Source: a virus. From it: a stretch of 44,535 bases of DNA. The stretch lies in the IMG/VR virus record IMGVR_UViG_3300030098_005058, positions 1 to 44,535 of that record. One strand, given 5' to 3'. Below are positions 23,305 to 33,474 of the stretch, in pieces; position 1 is the first letter of the stretch; the number at the start of each line of letters is the position of its first letter. Below the pieces are notes generated by a model. The model worked only from the letters and a program-made list of their open reading frames with translations. It searched no databases and was not told where the DNA came from. The translations under genes were made by a program, and so were the position numbers.

Positions 23305-25155
23305 ATGGCTATTAGATATACTGAACCTAGAAAAGGCCCTTGGCAGACTCTTGAAAGATTAACTCCTCAATGGATGCAATTGTTAGCTGATTTTAAAAAA
23401 ACAGAGTTAGAAACTGAATTACAGAAACAAAAAATTGCATCAGATGCACAATACAAAAGAGATGTTTTAAATCAAAGAGAAAAACAGCATACTGAGACTT
23501 TAGAGCAAAAGAGGAAACAATTTGAGTTAACACAAAATAATAATACCGCTAGAACGCTTATAACAGCAGTAGGGGGTATGGGTTCCGAGGAGGCTAAAAC
23601 AGTACTAGATAATTACTTTGAGAGTAATCTATCGAATAAGACTAGTGAGAGTATTAATAATTCAATGACGGCTTTGAGGGAAGGATTTAAGGAGAAAAGT
23701 AATTTAGAGTCTAACAGACAAAATGCGCTTAACGATATAATTACTGGTAAAAGCAACGACTTCCCACTTTGGATGGGATATTATAACTTAGACCCTAATA
23801 ATTCAGAAGATTTAAAAATTATTAATCAAGGTAAAAATATTTTTACTGAGAGAAAAAATGAAAGAACTAAAGCATTAAACAGTATTAATTCTATTACTAA
23901 TGCTATGGATAAATTTAAAGACCCAGATGGAAAGATTTCACCTCAATTTCTTCCTCAATACAATAAACTAAAAACAGAGTTATTGAATATTGTTGATAAG
24001 ATGAACTTCGAAAAAGTCCCATTAAAGATAGGAGGCATACTTATAAATACAAATAAATTTAACATAATGAGCGATGATGAAATTTTTAATAGCATATCAG
24101 CTCAGATTGAAAACGTTAAACGTCCTGTTGACTATCAAGAATTTGGGCCTAATATTAATTTCCCTACCCAATTATTAACAGAGCCTTTTACTAGTTTATT
24201 TGGAGTTGGAATGCCTGGCTCTGAGACGCAGGCTCCTGCAGATACTAACACTATAGCTCCTACAGATACTACAGTTATGTCTCCTACAGATACTTCTGCT
24301 ACAGCTCCTATGGATACTACAACTATAGATACTACTAGTGTATTACCTACTTTAACAGGTCAAGACAGCTTAAATATTCAATCAGCAATAGATTCTGCTG
24401 CCTTAGCAAATAGGAGAGAGCAAGAGCAAATATATGACGCAGGGGGAGACTTTGTTTATTTACCTATTCCAGGATTTTCAGATTCAAAGGTAAATAAATT
24501 TACTGGAGAAGTAGTTGATGTTACTACTGGAGAAAAAGTAAGAACTTTTAATAAGGCGGATATTGATAGCTTAATGGAGATAAATCCAGGGCTTTATAGT
24601 ACTTTACCTTTTGTTCAAAAGTTTACTAATACTGTAGCACCTGTAGATACTACTGCTCAAGTTGGTACTATTGGAACAATGGGAACTCCTATAGAAATAA
24701 TTTCATCTGGAGCAGGAAAAACTAAAAATGTTATTAGGATAAATAATATAGAAAAAACAGTAACTCCTACCGAAATGGATGTGATTAATAAAACAGGTAG
24801 ATGGAATAGAATGCCTGAAAAACAAAGAAATAAATTTATTAACAGAATAGCTAAAAAGTTTAACATTTCTCCTTCTGAATTAACAGGTATGGAAGGTTCT
24901 CAAATTTTAATAGATAAAAAAGCAGATAATTTTGAAATTACTAGTGAAGGTCTTCTTGGAGGTACTACTATAAAAATTAATAACATAGAAAAACCTGTTT
25001 CTTCTTTTGAATTAAGTATTTTAAGAGGTGAAGATTGGGGTATTGGTGTTAAACAAAGTAAAATAGATAGAACAGTTAAAAAATTAGCAAAAAAGTTTAA
25101 TGTTTCAGAAAGCGATATTAGAAATATGCCTTTTGCAAAATTTATAAAAGAATAA
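23305..25155 (+). CDS. Putative internal virion protein with Pro-Thr-Asp-Thr repeats, 616 aa
   Basis: Residues about 25-75 form a charged coiled coil (LQKQKIASDAQYKRDVLNQR). Residues about 308-347 are a degenerate PTDTT repeat (APADTNTIAPTDTTVMSPTD), probably an extended linker. The C-terminal 170 residues contain two related units: MDVINKTGRWNRMPE and KKFNISPSELTGMEG against FELSILRGEDWGIGV and KKFNVSESDIRNMPF, an internal duplication. It may be the middle component of an ejection apparatus. Confidence 0.55.
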   Translation: MAIRYTEPRKGPWQTLERLTPQWMQLLADFKKTELETELQKQKIASDAQYKRDVLNQREKQHTETLEQKRKQFELTQNNNTARTLITAVGGMGSEEAKTVLDNYFESNLSNKTSESINNSMTALREGFKEKSNLESNRQNALNDIITGKSNDFPLWMGYYNLDPNNSEDLKIINQGKNIFTERKNERTKALNSINSITNAMDKFKDPDGKISPQFLPQYNKLKTELLNIVDKMNFEKVPLKIGGILINTNKFNIMSDDEIFNSISAQIENVKRPVDYQEFGPNINFPTQLLTEPFTSLFGVGMPGSETQAPADTNTIAPTDTTVMSPTDTSATAPMDTTTIDTTSVLPTLTGQDSLNIQSAIDSAALANRREQEQIYDAGGDFVYLPIPGFSDSKVNKFTGEVVDVTTGEKVRTFNKADIDSLMEINPGLYSTLPFVQKFTNTVAPVDTTAQVGTIGTMGTPIEIISSGAGKTKNVIRINNIEKTVTPTEMDVINKTGRWNRMPEKQRNKFINRIAKKFNISPSELTGMEGSQILIDKKADNFEITSEGLLGGTTIKINNIEKPVSSFELSILRGEDWGIGVKQSKIDRTVKKLAKKFNVSESDIRNMPFAKFIKE

Positions 25156-25158
25156 AAT

Positions 25159-28100
25159 ATGTCTCAATATACATATAGATTAAATAATAGAACATACCAA
25201 CTGCCTAATGAGGAATGGAAGGATAGATTTTTAAAAAATAATCCAAACGCTGAACTGATTTCAAATCAACCTGCTGTTATTGATTTAGTTGAGGGAGAGA
25301 AAACGTATTCTTTTTTTCAAGAAGATGAAAACTCTGACTTAGGATACAGGCAATATGAAATACCAGAATCGAAAGTAAAACCATTTCTTGAGTTAAACCC
25401 TGATGTGGCACCAGTACAACCAAAATACTCATATGATATTAATCCAGAAGCATTTTTACCAGAAGAATTTAATGATGGTATCCCAATAGGAATAGGAAAA
25501 AGACTTGCTGGTAGATTTGTACAGCAAGCCGTGCCTTTTCCAGTAGATGATACTATTCCTGAAGCAGTTACTTTAGGTGAAAAAATAACTGATGTTATTG
25601 GTGGTGGTTTAGGAATGATGACAGGCTTTGGATTATTCAAAGGAATTATTGGTGGAGTACGAAATTTAACTGACCCTGCTATGAAAAAAGCTGCAAAAGC
25701 AATGGCTAAGTATACTAAGTTAAAAGACTCTGGTAAAATTAAACAGGCAGAAAAATTCTTATCAAAAGAAAAGGCAAAAAATACTTTTATTAATGAAAAA
25801 GGAGAGATATTAGTTCCATCGGCGACAGGAATTTTAGGTAGAGGAATACCTAACTATACTAAAACTATAGTAGATTTAGCATCTAAAGCCCCTAAAAGTG
25901 CGGAGGCATTAAATGAATTTATCTCTAATGGCCTTTCGTTTGGTCTTCATGGTCAAGTTAAAAGCCATCTTCCTTATTGGGATTTAACAGAAAGAAGTAA
26001 ACAATATCTTAATGATAGTCTTATGGGTTATTTATTTACATTAGCAGGTTCTCCTCAGTTTTTAGAGATATCGAAATTATCTCAAAATGCTATTAGTGCT
26101 CCAATGCTTTTTGGTATAGGTTTTGGCTCTGACAAGGTTATGCCTTTCTCTCCTGGTGGAGAACCTCAAGAAATGACATTAACTGATAGATTTACTCATG
26201 GATTTGGTATGTTATCTCTGTATTATGGAGCACAAGGGTTTAATAAAATACAGATTAGACAAAAGCAAGAGCAAACTTTAAGAAGCTTGGGAATGCCAGA
26301 AAATAAAATTACAGAGTTTATGAAGCAAAACAAAAATGTTGCCGACCAAGTTTTGAAGATGACTTTTAAAACAAGGAGCAGTGACCTTCAGGTTCCTTAT
26401 GTAGGAAAAAGTGGAAGCTTTAAAGATAAAAATGTTGATGTATTAAGAATTGATACTGTTAAAGGGAAAGTGCCTAGGGTTACTTATCAAGATATTAGTT
26501 CTAAAGCAATTAAAGATATGCCACTAAAATCTTTTCTCAGAAGATATCAAAGAGCTAAAAATTTTGGAGAAGGGGATATATTTAATGTAGAATCTATATA
26601 TAATAGAAGTCAGAGAGTATGGGAAGTTACTAAAAAAGATATAAGAGGGAATGAAGTAGGTTCTAAGGAAATATTAGGTGAGAAAACAAAGGCTACAGAA
26701 AGAATTAATGAAATAAAAGATAAAATAAATGATAACAAAGAATTGCATAGAGGAGCTCAGATTCAAGCTAAAAGCAAGGAAAGAGCTTTAGGAGCTTCTA
26801 ACAAAGATGCTCAGTATATGAAAGAGGCTTTGTATCCAGAAAGCCAAGGCTCAACTACTAATATGGGAGTAAAAGAACTAGTTGATTATAATAAGATATT
26901 AAGTCATAGTGTAAGAACTTCGCTATCTGAAAGACCTCATTTAGGATACTTAGAGACAGCTAAAGATAGAAAAGGTATTCTAGGAACATTTGATGCTATT
27001 AGTAGAGATATAATATTAGACCCTGTTACTTATTTGCGTAAAATAGGAGAGAAATCTCCAACTGCAAAAGAACTGAGTTATAAACTAGAATCATTTAGAG
27101 ATATATATGATTTAGAATTAGGCGCATATAGTACTTTACAAAAAAGATTAGAGGAAATGGGATTATCTAAACCTCAAATGAACTCTTTATTTGGAGAAGT
27201 AGACCCATTCTTTAAAGATTATGTTACTGCTCCTATTAAGGACGTTAAGACTAGAAATGACGCTATTAATTTAATAAAAAATACTCTATCAGAAACTGTT
27301 GACAAGGCAGTTGCTTATGGAGTATCTGTTAAAACTGTAAATAAAGCTGGTAAAAGTGTATCAGAACCAATTTGGTCAGCAATTGATACTAATGGAAAAA
27401 TAATAGATGTCAATGTACAGGCAACTATAGGAGCTCAAGGAATAGATGGTAGACAACAGAAAGGCATTCAATACCTAAGACCAGGAGACAAAGTAATTAC
27501 TACTGAAGGTAGGACTGTAGAAATTAAAGAAATTAAACATAATCATATTGTAAAAGACTATATACATAGAATAATTACAAATGAAGCTAGGGATTTATTT
27601 GGTACTAATATTCCTTATCAGCAATATATTATTGATAAAATGGTGAGATATGATATGGAAGCTGTACAAATGAATAAAAAATTTCAAAGTTTAATAAAAA
27701 AATCTAGAAACGCTAGAAGCGAAACTAAAAAGAAAGAATATCTTGATGAAGCTACTAAATATAGTAAACAAGCTATTAGAGAGAGAATGGAGAAAAAGTT
27801 TAATGAATCTTCTGGGTATATTGATGATATAGGAATATATGGTAATCAATACTCTAGGATAAAATCAGAGATACCTCCTGAAATAGGATTAGATATAAAT
27901 GGAAAGCCAATAGAATTAGATAAATTTAATACCTATAAAAAAGGTGATGTTGTTAATGGTAAAACTATTGATAGAATAGTACAAGTATATGAAACTAGCT
28001 TACCTGATGTTTTGTCAAGATATGCTAATAAAATGGCACATATATTATCAGTTACAGGAACTTATGGCTCTGCCTCTCTAACTCCAGAGGGGAAATTCAA

Positions 28101-29982
28101 AGGCTCTCCAGGAATTAAGGGTCAAGTTGCTCAAGAGTTTATAAACAATATAGCTAGAGAAACTAATAGTGAGAAGATTAGTAAATACGTAGAAAGTATT
28201 ATGAAGCACCAAATTCATGGTACTTCAATAGAGCACGAAAGTTCAAATTTATTAATAAGTGGCTTTAATAAAATGATAGGCCCTGTTTCTAATGCGGCCT
28301 TATCTCTTCCAACGTCAGGTATAAAAAATGCTATGTTAGGGCAGGGAGCTAATGCTACAGTTTTTGGTGCTAGAGCTACAGCTAAAGCTATAAAAGAAAT
28401 TTCCACCAAAGAAGGGTATCGCCGTGTATTTGAGGAAACATCTTCTATAGGGGCTATAGAGACTGGAACAAGATTATTAGAAACTCAAAAACTAGTAAGA
28501 TATAACCCTGGACTTATGTATATTACTGAAATAGTAAATAGGATGACCGCAGTAGCTGCTGGTAGAATATCCGCCCAAGAAGCTTTAAGAGTATATAGAG
28601 GAGAAGCTAGTTCTCTAGGATTAGGTATGAGTAAAGGACAAGCCAAACACTTATTATTTAAAACATTTGATTTGCAAAATATGAACCAAATTGTAAAAAG
28701 AGGATACTTTACAGAAATTGAAATGCAAAAAATTATGCAAAGAGCACATAGAATTACACAAGGTCAGCCTACAATAGAATATATGCCAACCGCATTTCAG
28801 TCTAAATTTATGAGACCATTTACTTTGTTTCATAGAATGGCGTACAGGTCTACTAATACATTATATAAGAATGCTGTTGTTCCTGCAGGAGCAGGTAATC
28901 CATGGCCGATTCTTAAATGGGCAGGAGCGGCTTATGCTACAGGAGCAGTTAAAGAGTATTTATATTATTTAGCATCTGGAGCCCCAGAGAGAGATATGTT
29001 TCAAGCAATGCCAAATCAGATTATGAATACTATGCTACAGGGGGAATTATTAGGGATTTTTAGTAACCTTGTAGATGATAGGTCTGGTTATCTTCCTGCA
29101 GTATTAGATTATACCAAAAAAACAGGTGATTTAATAGGAATGCTTCTTGCAGGTGCAAGTACAGGTCTAGGAGGCGACGTTGCTAAAATGCTATCAATGG
29201 TAGATAAGCTAGAGGGAGAACCAGGTAAACCTTTATCCCCTAAAGATAGAGAAAGAATAAAACAACAAGCTTATAAAAATATATTCAAGGGTATGTCTAA
29301 TGAGTCTATAAATTATTTAGAAAAAACTATTCCTCTATTTAATGCTATTAAAAAACAATGGGGTCAAAAAGCAAAGCCCTATAAAACTGAAGCAGAATAT
29401 GTATCAAAACTACAAACTATATATGCTGATGCTACAGGAAAACGAGATATGAAACTTGATAAAGGAAGAACTTATAATGCAAAAACAGAGTTCTATTCTC
29501 AGTTGCAGAATTTATTTTGGGCAGGCTCAGAAGCTGAAAAAAGAAGAATATACGAAGCCTCTGTTATGCTTTTAACTGCTAATACCTTGAATGATAATCC
29601 AGGTTCTCATACCTATCGTTCAGCCTTAACACAATCTATAGCAACAGTATCACAAAAGATTTTATCTACTTCCCCTACTTACTCTACTTCGCACAAGGAA
29701 AAGCAATTAGGAGTTCCATTGTCTAGGAGTAAATATCAAGCATTTTTAAAGTATTTAAAAGAAAACTCTCCTGATGATGTAGATAGAGTTATTAAAGCTC
29801 AGAAAGATTGGGATATGAGAAAAAAAATATGGGATAAAACTATTGCTCCTGTAAAATCTGAACTATTAAAGCACGGATTTAATAGAGAGTACAGAAAACA
29901 ATATGGAGTAGAACCAACTATATATTACCCTAAGAGTATGTACGAACAACCAGAGGCATCTAGGGAAATGTTTAATGAATAA
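25159..29982 (+). CDS. Giant putative ejection/internal virion protein, 1607 aa
   Basis: The largest gene. The N-terminus has two related motifs, YQLPNEEWKDRFLKNNPNAE near 13-32 and QYEIPESKVKPFLELNPDV near 63-81. Hydrophobic Gly-rich stretches occur near 146-170 (TDVIGGGLGMMTGFGLFKGI) and near 1250-1275. No lytic transglycosylase, protease or toxin motif was recognised, and no tape-measure-like heptad pattern runs through it. Size, place at the end of the structural unit and the podovirus-like gene set suggest a genome-ejection protein. Confidence 0.55.
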   Translation: MSQYTYRLNNRTYQLPNEEWKDRFLKNNPNAELISNQPAVIDLVEGEKTYSFFQEDENSDLGYRQYEIPESKVKPFLELNPDVAPVQPKYSYDINPEAFLPEEFNDGIPIGIGKRLAGRFVQQAVPFPVDDTIPEAVTLGEKITDVIGGGLGMMTGFGLFKGIIGGVRNLTDPAMKKAAKAMAKYTKLKDSGKIKQAEKFLSKEKAKNTFINEKGEILVPSATGILGRGIPNYTKTIVDLASKAPKSAEALNEFISNGLSFGLHGQVKSHLPYWDLTERSKQYLNDSLMGYLFTLAGSPQFLEISKLSQNAISAPMLFGIGFGSDKVMPFSPGGEPQEMTLTDRFTHGFGMLSLYYGAQGFNKIQIRQKQEQTLRSLGMPENKITEFMKQNKNVADQVLKMTFKTRSSDLQVPYVGKSGSFKDKNVDVLRIDTVKGKVPRVTYQDISSKAIKDMPLKSFLRRYQRAKNFGEGDIFNVESIYNRSQRVWEVTKKDIRGNEVGSKEILGEKTKATERINEIKDKINDNKELHRGAQIQAKSKERALGASNKDAQYMKEALYPESQGSTTNMGVKELVDYNKILSHSVRTSLSERPHLGYLETAKDRKGILGTFDAISRDIILDPVTYLRKIGEKSPTAKELSYKLESFRDIYDLELGAYSTLQKRLEEMGLSKPQMNSLFGEVDPFFKDYVTAPIKDVKTRNDAINLIKNTLSETVDKAVAYGVSVKTVNKAGKSVSEPIWSAIDTNGKIIDVNVQATIGAQGIDGRQQKGIQYLRPGDKVITTEGRTVEIKEIKHNHIVKDYIHRIITNEARDLFGTNIPYQQYIIDKMVRYDMEAVQMNKKFQSLIKKSRNARSETKKKEYLDEATKYSKQAIRERMEKKFNESSGYIDDIGIYGNQYSRIKSEIPPEIGLDINGKPIELDKFNTYKKGDVVNGKTIDRIVQVYETSLPDVLSRYANKMAHILSVTGTYGSASLTPEGKFKGSPGIKGQVAQEFINNIARETNSEKISKYVESIMKHQIHGTSIEHESSNLLISGFNKMIGPVSNAALSLPTSGIKNAMLGQGANATVFGARATAKAIKEISTKEGYRRVFEETSSIGAIETGTRLLETQKLVRYNPGLMYITEIVNRMTAVAAGRISAQEALRVYRGEASSLGLGMSKGQAKHLLFKTFDLQNMNQIVKRGYFTEIEMQKIMQRAHRITQGQPTIEYMPTAFQSKFMRPFTLFHRMAYRSTNTLYKNAVVPAGAGNPWPILKWAGAAYATGAVKEYLYYLASGAPERDMFQAMPNQIMNTMLQGELLGIFSNLVDDRSGYLPAVLDYTKKTGDLIGMLLAGASTGLGGDVAKMLSMVDKLEGEPGKPLSPKDRERIKQQAYKNIFKGMSNESINYLEKTIPLFNAIKKQWGQKAKPYKTEAEYVSKLQTIYADATGKRDMKLDKGRTYNAKTEFYSQLQNLFWAGSEAEKRRIYEASVMLLTANTLNDNPGSHTYRSALTQSIATVSQKILSTSPTYSTSHKEKQLGVPLSRSKYQAFLKYLKENSPDDVDRVIKAQKDWDMRKKIWDKTIAPVKSELLKHGFNREYRKQYGVEPTIYYPKSMYEQPEASREMFNE

Positions 29983-29996
29983 TTTGGAGAAATAAA

Positions 29997-30776
29997 ATGG
30001 AAAAACTGTTGAAAGATTTTTTAAGAGGTGAAGGGGATGAGGAAATATTTGATGTCTGGTGGGAGTCAGACAATGCTCATAGTGCTATAGACTCTTTAAT
30101 AACTTTAGCTGAACAAGATAGTGCTAAAAGGGAGTCTATAAAAGATATGGCTAGACTTGCTTCTAGTAATTATCGTGCAGCTGTTGCTGGAAAGCCTTGG
30201 TTGGGGATACAGAATATTCGCTCAGGAGAATTAGGAGATTATACAGGGCAATCTATAACTAACAAATTAGATGGAGTTATGTTTTCTCCGCTACCAGAAG
30301 GAGAGGCCCCTTTAGAAAATCCTAATCTGCTAGACATATACCTTGGATATCAAGAACAGGAAATGCCTGAATATTCTGGAAAGATTTTAAAAGATATGGT
30401 TGGATATGAAGACGCCCCTATATACGATATATCCCCTTACTCTAGATTTGAAGGGTTCTTTGGTCAAAATCCTTCTCAGGAAACAGAGTTAAAGGATTTA
30501 ATATTTACTCTTTCTCCAGGAGAAACTATGGATATCCCAGAAGGAATAAAATCAGTATTTGGTAGTAATCTAGATTTAGGTGGTCGCTTTAAGGAATACA
30601 TAGGAAAAGATGAAGAAGGCTCTCCATTTTTCGGTGTACAAGACAAATGGGATTTTGCTGGAGAAGATTATAGTCCATATCAAAGGCTTATGGAAGCCCT
30701 TATGGTAAATCCTATAAACATGTATGGCAGATTTCCAATTGATGAAAATAACCCTATTTATAAATATGGACGCTAA
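29997..30776 (+). CDS. Hypothetical acidic virion-associated protein, 259 aa
   Basis: Last plus-strand gene, preceded by GGAGA. Acidic, with helical N-terminus (MEKLLKDFLRGEGDEEIFDV), and many Pro/Tyr/Gly turns (PYSRFEGFFGQNPSQ) behind. It closes the structural unit and ends 14 bp from the stop of the convergent minus-strand gene. Unknown function. Confidence 0.55.
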   Translation: MEKLLKDFLRGEGDEEIFDVWWESDNAHSAIDSLITLAEQDSAKRESIKDMARLASSNYRAAVAGKPWLGIQNIRSGELGDYTGQSITNKLDGVMFSPLPEGEAPLENPNLLDIYLGYQEQEMPEYSGKILKDMVGYEDAPIYDISPYSRFEGFFGQNPSQETELKDLIFTLSPGETMDIPEGIKSVFGSNLDLGGRFKEYIGKDEEGSPFFGVQDKWDFAGEDYSPYQRLMEALMVNPINMYGRFPIDENNPIYKYGR

Positions 30777-30779
30777 TAC

Positions 30780-30796
30780 ATTTAAAGTCTTTAAAG
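30780..30796. terminator. Weak bidirectional AT-rich dyad at the convergent junction
   Basis: TTTAAAGTCTTTAAA (30781-30795) is a perfect 7-1-7 inverted repeat lying over the stop codon of the minus-strand gene and right behind the plus-strand stop. It contains no GC-rich stem, so it is a weak terminator candidate; collision of the two convergent polymerases may matter as much. Confidence 0.3.
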
Positions 30797-31192
30797 AAAT
30801 AAGTGATTAACTAGTTTTCTAATAGGTAGTAATATCATTTTTGATTTTCCAAAGTCTCCACCAGATGCTTTAGCAGTAAATCCTTTTTTAGTCATTTCCT
30901 TAATTACTTTTTTTAACTTTTCCACAGGGAATATAAAACTAAAAACCATTTTATCTTTATAAGTTAAATTATGAACCCAATACTCAGCCTCTGTAATAGA
31001 TATCCCAGATGGAGTGTTTCCGTTTTTATACTCAATAACTATATTCCCTGTTTTCTTCCATATATCTCTTTCTGTTTTGACTTCTATCTTACTACCACCT
31101 TCTAGTATTTCACAGATTCTTTTTTCATTATTTATACCAAATTCTAAATCTATATCAAAGTTATTGTTTTGAAAGTCTTGATTTAAAGGCAT
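30791..31192 (-). CDS. PD-(D/E)XK nuclease-like protein, 133 aa
   Basis: Residues about 17-60 (LEFGINNEKRICEI, then IEVKTERD and KTGNIVIEYKN) carry an ExK pair and a GN-x-IE strand like those of small PD-(D/E)XK nucleases. GISITEAEYWVH is the continuation seen in phage members of this fold. The rest is basic and helical. GGAGAG precedes the ATG. Last gene of the minus-strand unit; a recombination or DNA-processing nuclease is likely, exact type unknown. Confidence 0.6.
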   Translation of the reverse strand: MPLNQDFQNNNFDIDLEFGINNEKRICEILEGGSKIEVKTERDIWKKTGNIVIEYKNGNTPSGISITEAEYWVHNLTYKDKMVFSFIFPVEKLKKVIKEMTKKGFTAKASGGDFGKSKMILLPIRKLVNHLFL

Positions 31193-31450
31193 TTAATCTC
31201 TCCTATCTTTTTCTCTTCTGTTTAGAATTGCGGCATTTATTCTGTAGTTCTTAACTCTTCTTTCTTTTTTTCTTCTATCTTTAAAGTCGTTTTCATCTCC
31301 AGGGTCTCTGTTGGTTATTGTTTTATCCTTACTTCTCTCGTCATATCCATACGACATAGAGTATGGAGGCCCCCAACTTTTATTTTTACTATTTTCTACT
31401 TTATCAATATCAATATAATCTTCCATATAGGATTCACTGTTTTTACTCAT
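31193..31450 (-). CDS. Hypothetical charged protein, 85 aa
   Basis: Stop directly abuts the next gene's start region. Acidic N-terminus, then Arg/Lys-rich (KDRRKKERRVKNYRINAAIL). No fold recognised, probably partly disordered. AGAGGAT ribosome site. Confidence 0.55.
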   Translation of the reverse strand: MSKNSESYMEDYIDIDKVENSKNKSWGPPYSMSYGYDERSKDKTITNRDPGDENDFKDRRKKERRVKNYRINAAILNRREKDRRD

Positions 31451-31454
31451 AATA

Positions 31455-31709
31455 TTATCCTCTTTTAATATAGTTTAAACTGCTGTCTAAATTCTCATTT
31501 CCTCTAAACTTCTCAACATAAAAAGATTTCTTTTTAGTCGCTTCCCAAGTAACTCTTCTTTCTGTAACAGCTATTATTTTGCTCCAAAACATCAAAAGAG
31601 ATGCTATTATTAAATAACTATTCCCTAAATCTATTCCTGCTTTTAGTATAAATATACATATAAAAATATTTAAAGCACTTCTAATAACTTCTAAAAATAA
31701 AGCTCTCAT
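31455..31709 (-). CDS. Small membrane protein, 84 aa
   Basis: Two hydrophobic segments at about residues 10-25 (SALNIFICIFILKAG) and 30-46 (NSYLIIASLLMFWSKII) are followed by a basic tail. GGAG precedes the ATG, which overlaps the stop of the zinc-ribbon gene (ATGA). Early expression suggests an inner-membrane host-modifying protein; no family recognised. Confidence 0.6.
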   Translation of the reverse strand: MRALFLEVIRSALNIFICIFILKAGIDLGNSYLIIASLLMFWSKIIAVTERRVTWEATKKKSFYVEKFRGNENLDSSLNYIKRG

Positions 31710-31831
31710 TTCTTCTCCTTTTTAATAGGGTATTTTTTATTACATTCACAACAAATATGAATATTATCTTCACGTCTTTTACTGTTTTCTGAGTCGCACA
31801 ACTCACAGCCTTTAACTACCATTTTTATCAT
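31706..31831 (-). CDS. Tiny zinc-ribbon protein, 41 aa
   Basis: CELC (residues 9-12) and CCEC (29-32) make a minimal zinc ribbon in a basic protein. It overlaps the end of the helicase gene and gives an ATGA overlap with the next gene. The start may be ATG at 31831 or at 31822; neither has a strong ribosome site. Confidence 0.6.
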   Translation of the reverse strand: MIKMVVKGCELCDSENSKRREDNIHICCECNKKYPIKKEKK

Positions 31832-33161
31832 GTAGCTTTGCTTCTTCTAAAGAATCGTAAATTAGACACTTGTTACCATTGTACCCCATTCTGACCATAC
31901 CTGTTTCTCCGTATCTATTTTTAGCAACATACACGTTAAACTCAAGTCTATCAACTTCATCATATCTAGAAACCCAAGGATAATGTGCAAACATTGCAGT
32001 TTCAGCATCTTGTTCTAAGAAACCAGATTCTGCTAAATCAGATAATCTAGGAATATTATCTATTCTATGCTCAACATTACGATTTAATTGGGATACAAGT
32101 ATAACAGACATATTCTCAGACTTAGACAACCATTTGTATTTTTTAGATACTTCTCCAATCTTAATCCTTAAGTCTCTATTATCTCTTGATGGAAACTCAA
32201 TTAACCCAACGTGGTCATCAATTACAACATCTGGCTTTATTCTTTTTATTTCTCTAATTGATGAAGGCAGGTCTCTAACATCATCAAACATAAATAAGTT
32301 CTTATACTTCTTGCTTATTCTGTCTATAGTAGAATGCAACTCTATTGCATTTTCATCTATTCCGTGCCTTAAATTACTATAGCTAAGGTTACCAGACTCC
32401 ATAGCTATAATCTTTTTCATCATTTCCACATTAGGCATTTCTCTATTAAACATTACTACAGTTTTACCATTTAGTACTAACCTTCTAGCAATATTCGCCG
32501 CTAACGTAGTCTTTCCATTTCCTGGTCTTCCAGCTACAATAGTAATCTCTCCCCTAGTCATTCCAGATATTAATCTATCAATACTATCATAACCAGTTTT
32601 TTGCAAGTTCTTACCTTTATATATGGAGTCCATAGTTTCTTCTAATAGATTATCTAAATTAAATTCACTATTAGGTCTAAGATTTAACATACTACCTATA
32701 GTTGTATGAGCCTCTTCTAGCAAAACCTCTACACCTTTAGACTCATCATCAGATAGCTGTAAAATCCTGCGAGTTTGTTTAATCAACTTTCTTCTTAACC
32801 AATACTCGTGAACTCTTTTAGCATAGTACTCTATATTAGCTGAGGTAGGAACTTCATCTGGTAATCCACTTATATAATAAAAATCATCTTTATTAGAACT
32901 TCTTTCTTTGTATTCACTATGTATAGTGATAATATCTATAGATTCATTTTTATCTTCAAGGGTTAGTATTGATTTCCATATTCTTTGATTAATGTCAGCA
33001 TAGAATACTTCTGGCGTTGGTATCCAAGCTTTAATTCTAGACAAGCTAGAGTTATCTAGTAAAATACTTCCTAGTAATGCTTTTTCAGTATTAATATCAT
33101 AAGCATTGGCAAAGTCATTTACGTGAAATTGGGGGTAACCTGTCGAGGTACTTTTTCTCAT
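31812..33161 (-). CDS. Replicative DnaB-type helicase, about 449 aa
   Basis: Hexameric 5'-3' helicase that would open the phage replication fork. The N-terminal domain (EKALLGSILLDNSSLSRI) is the DnaB N domain; the RecA-like domain has Walker A VAGRPGNGKTTLAANIAR, Walker B VVIDDH and the SQLNR motif, ending with PRLSDLAESGFLEQDAETAM. Counted from TTG 33179, Walker A is near 215-232. ATG 33161 is taken, but the TTG at 33179 with a close AGGA is also possible. No primase or polymerase gene is present, so host enzymes must follow it. Confidence 0.95.
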   Translation of the reverse strand: MRKSTSTGYPQFHVNDFANAYDINTEKALLGSILLDNSSLSRIKAWIPTPEVFYADINQRIWKSILTLEDKNESIDIITIHSEYKERSSNKDDFYYISGLPDEVPTSANIEYYAKRVHEYWLRRKLIKQTRRILQLSDDESKGVEVLLEEAHTTIGSMLNLRPNSEFNLDNLLEETMDSIYKGKNLQKTGYDSIDRLISGMTRGEITIVAGRPGNGKTTLAANIARRLVLNGKTVVMFNREMPNVEMMKKIIAMESGNLSYSNLRHGIDENAIELHSTIDRISKKYKNLFMFDDVRDLPSSIREIKRIKPDVVIDDHVGLIEFPSRDNRDLRIKIGEVSKKYKWLSKSENMSVILVSQLNRNVEHRIDNIPRLSDLAESGFLEQDAETAMFAHYPWVSRYDEVDRLEFNVYVAKNRYGETGMVRMGYNGNKCLIYDSLEEAKLHDKNGS

Positions 33162-33474
33162 ACTGTTTTCTTTTTTCAAATGTCCTGTTTTCTCCTTTGA
33201 TTACACCTAATAGATATTTAATTCCATATCCAGATTCGTATAATCTTTTTGTACTAAATACACTGATTCCTCTTCTAATTATAATCTGTTGAATATCTTT
33301 TATTTCGTTAAAAAATATATTCTTAAAAGATTCAACCTCTACACCACTCAATCTAGAGAAAATACCATCTATAGCTTTAACAGTTTTTTCTTCCATAGAA
33401 TCTCTAATTTCTTGAACAGTTCTATTATAATCCTTTTCTTTTGTTTTTTTGCCACAAGTTGGGCATTTATACAT
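33115..33474 (-). CDS. Zinc-ribbon protein upstream of the helicase, about 119 aa
   Basis: Starts MYKCPTCGKKTKEKDYNRTV with one CxxC pair, then a helical, charged remainder (FFNEIKDIQQIIIRRGIS). It overlaps the helicase start by about 47 bases and the preceding gene by eight. A GTG at 33489 with GGAG close by is an alternative start. A helicase-loader or recruitment role would fit the position but is not shown. Confidence 0.6.
   Translation of the reverse strand: MYKCPTCGKKTKEKDYNRTVQEIRDSMEEKTVKAIDGIFSRLSGVEVESFKNIFFNEIKDIQQIIIRRGISVFSTKRLYESGYGIKYLLGVIKGENRTFEKRKQYEKKYLDRLPPISRK

Noticed and set aside
27480-27540. Intein/Hint-like segment (RPGDKVITTEGRTVEI) in the giant protein
   Set aside because: No Cys or Ser at a splice start, no C-terminal HN-C/S/T, and no flanking extein pattern. 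A short beta-turn similarity is more likely.
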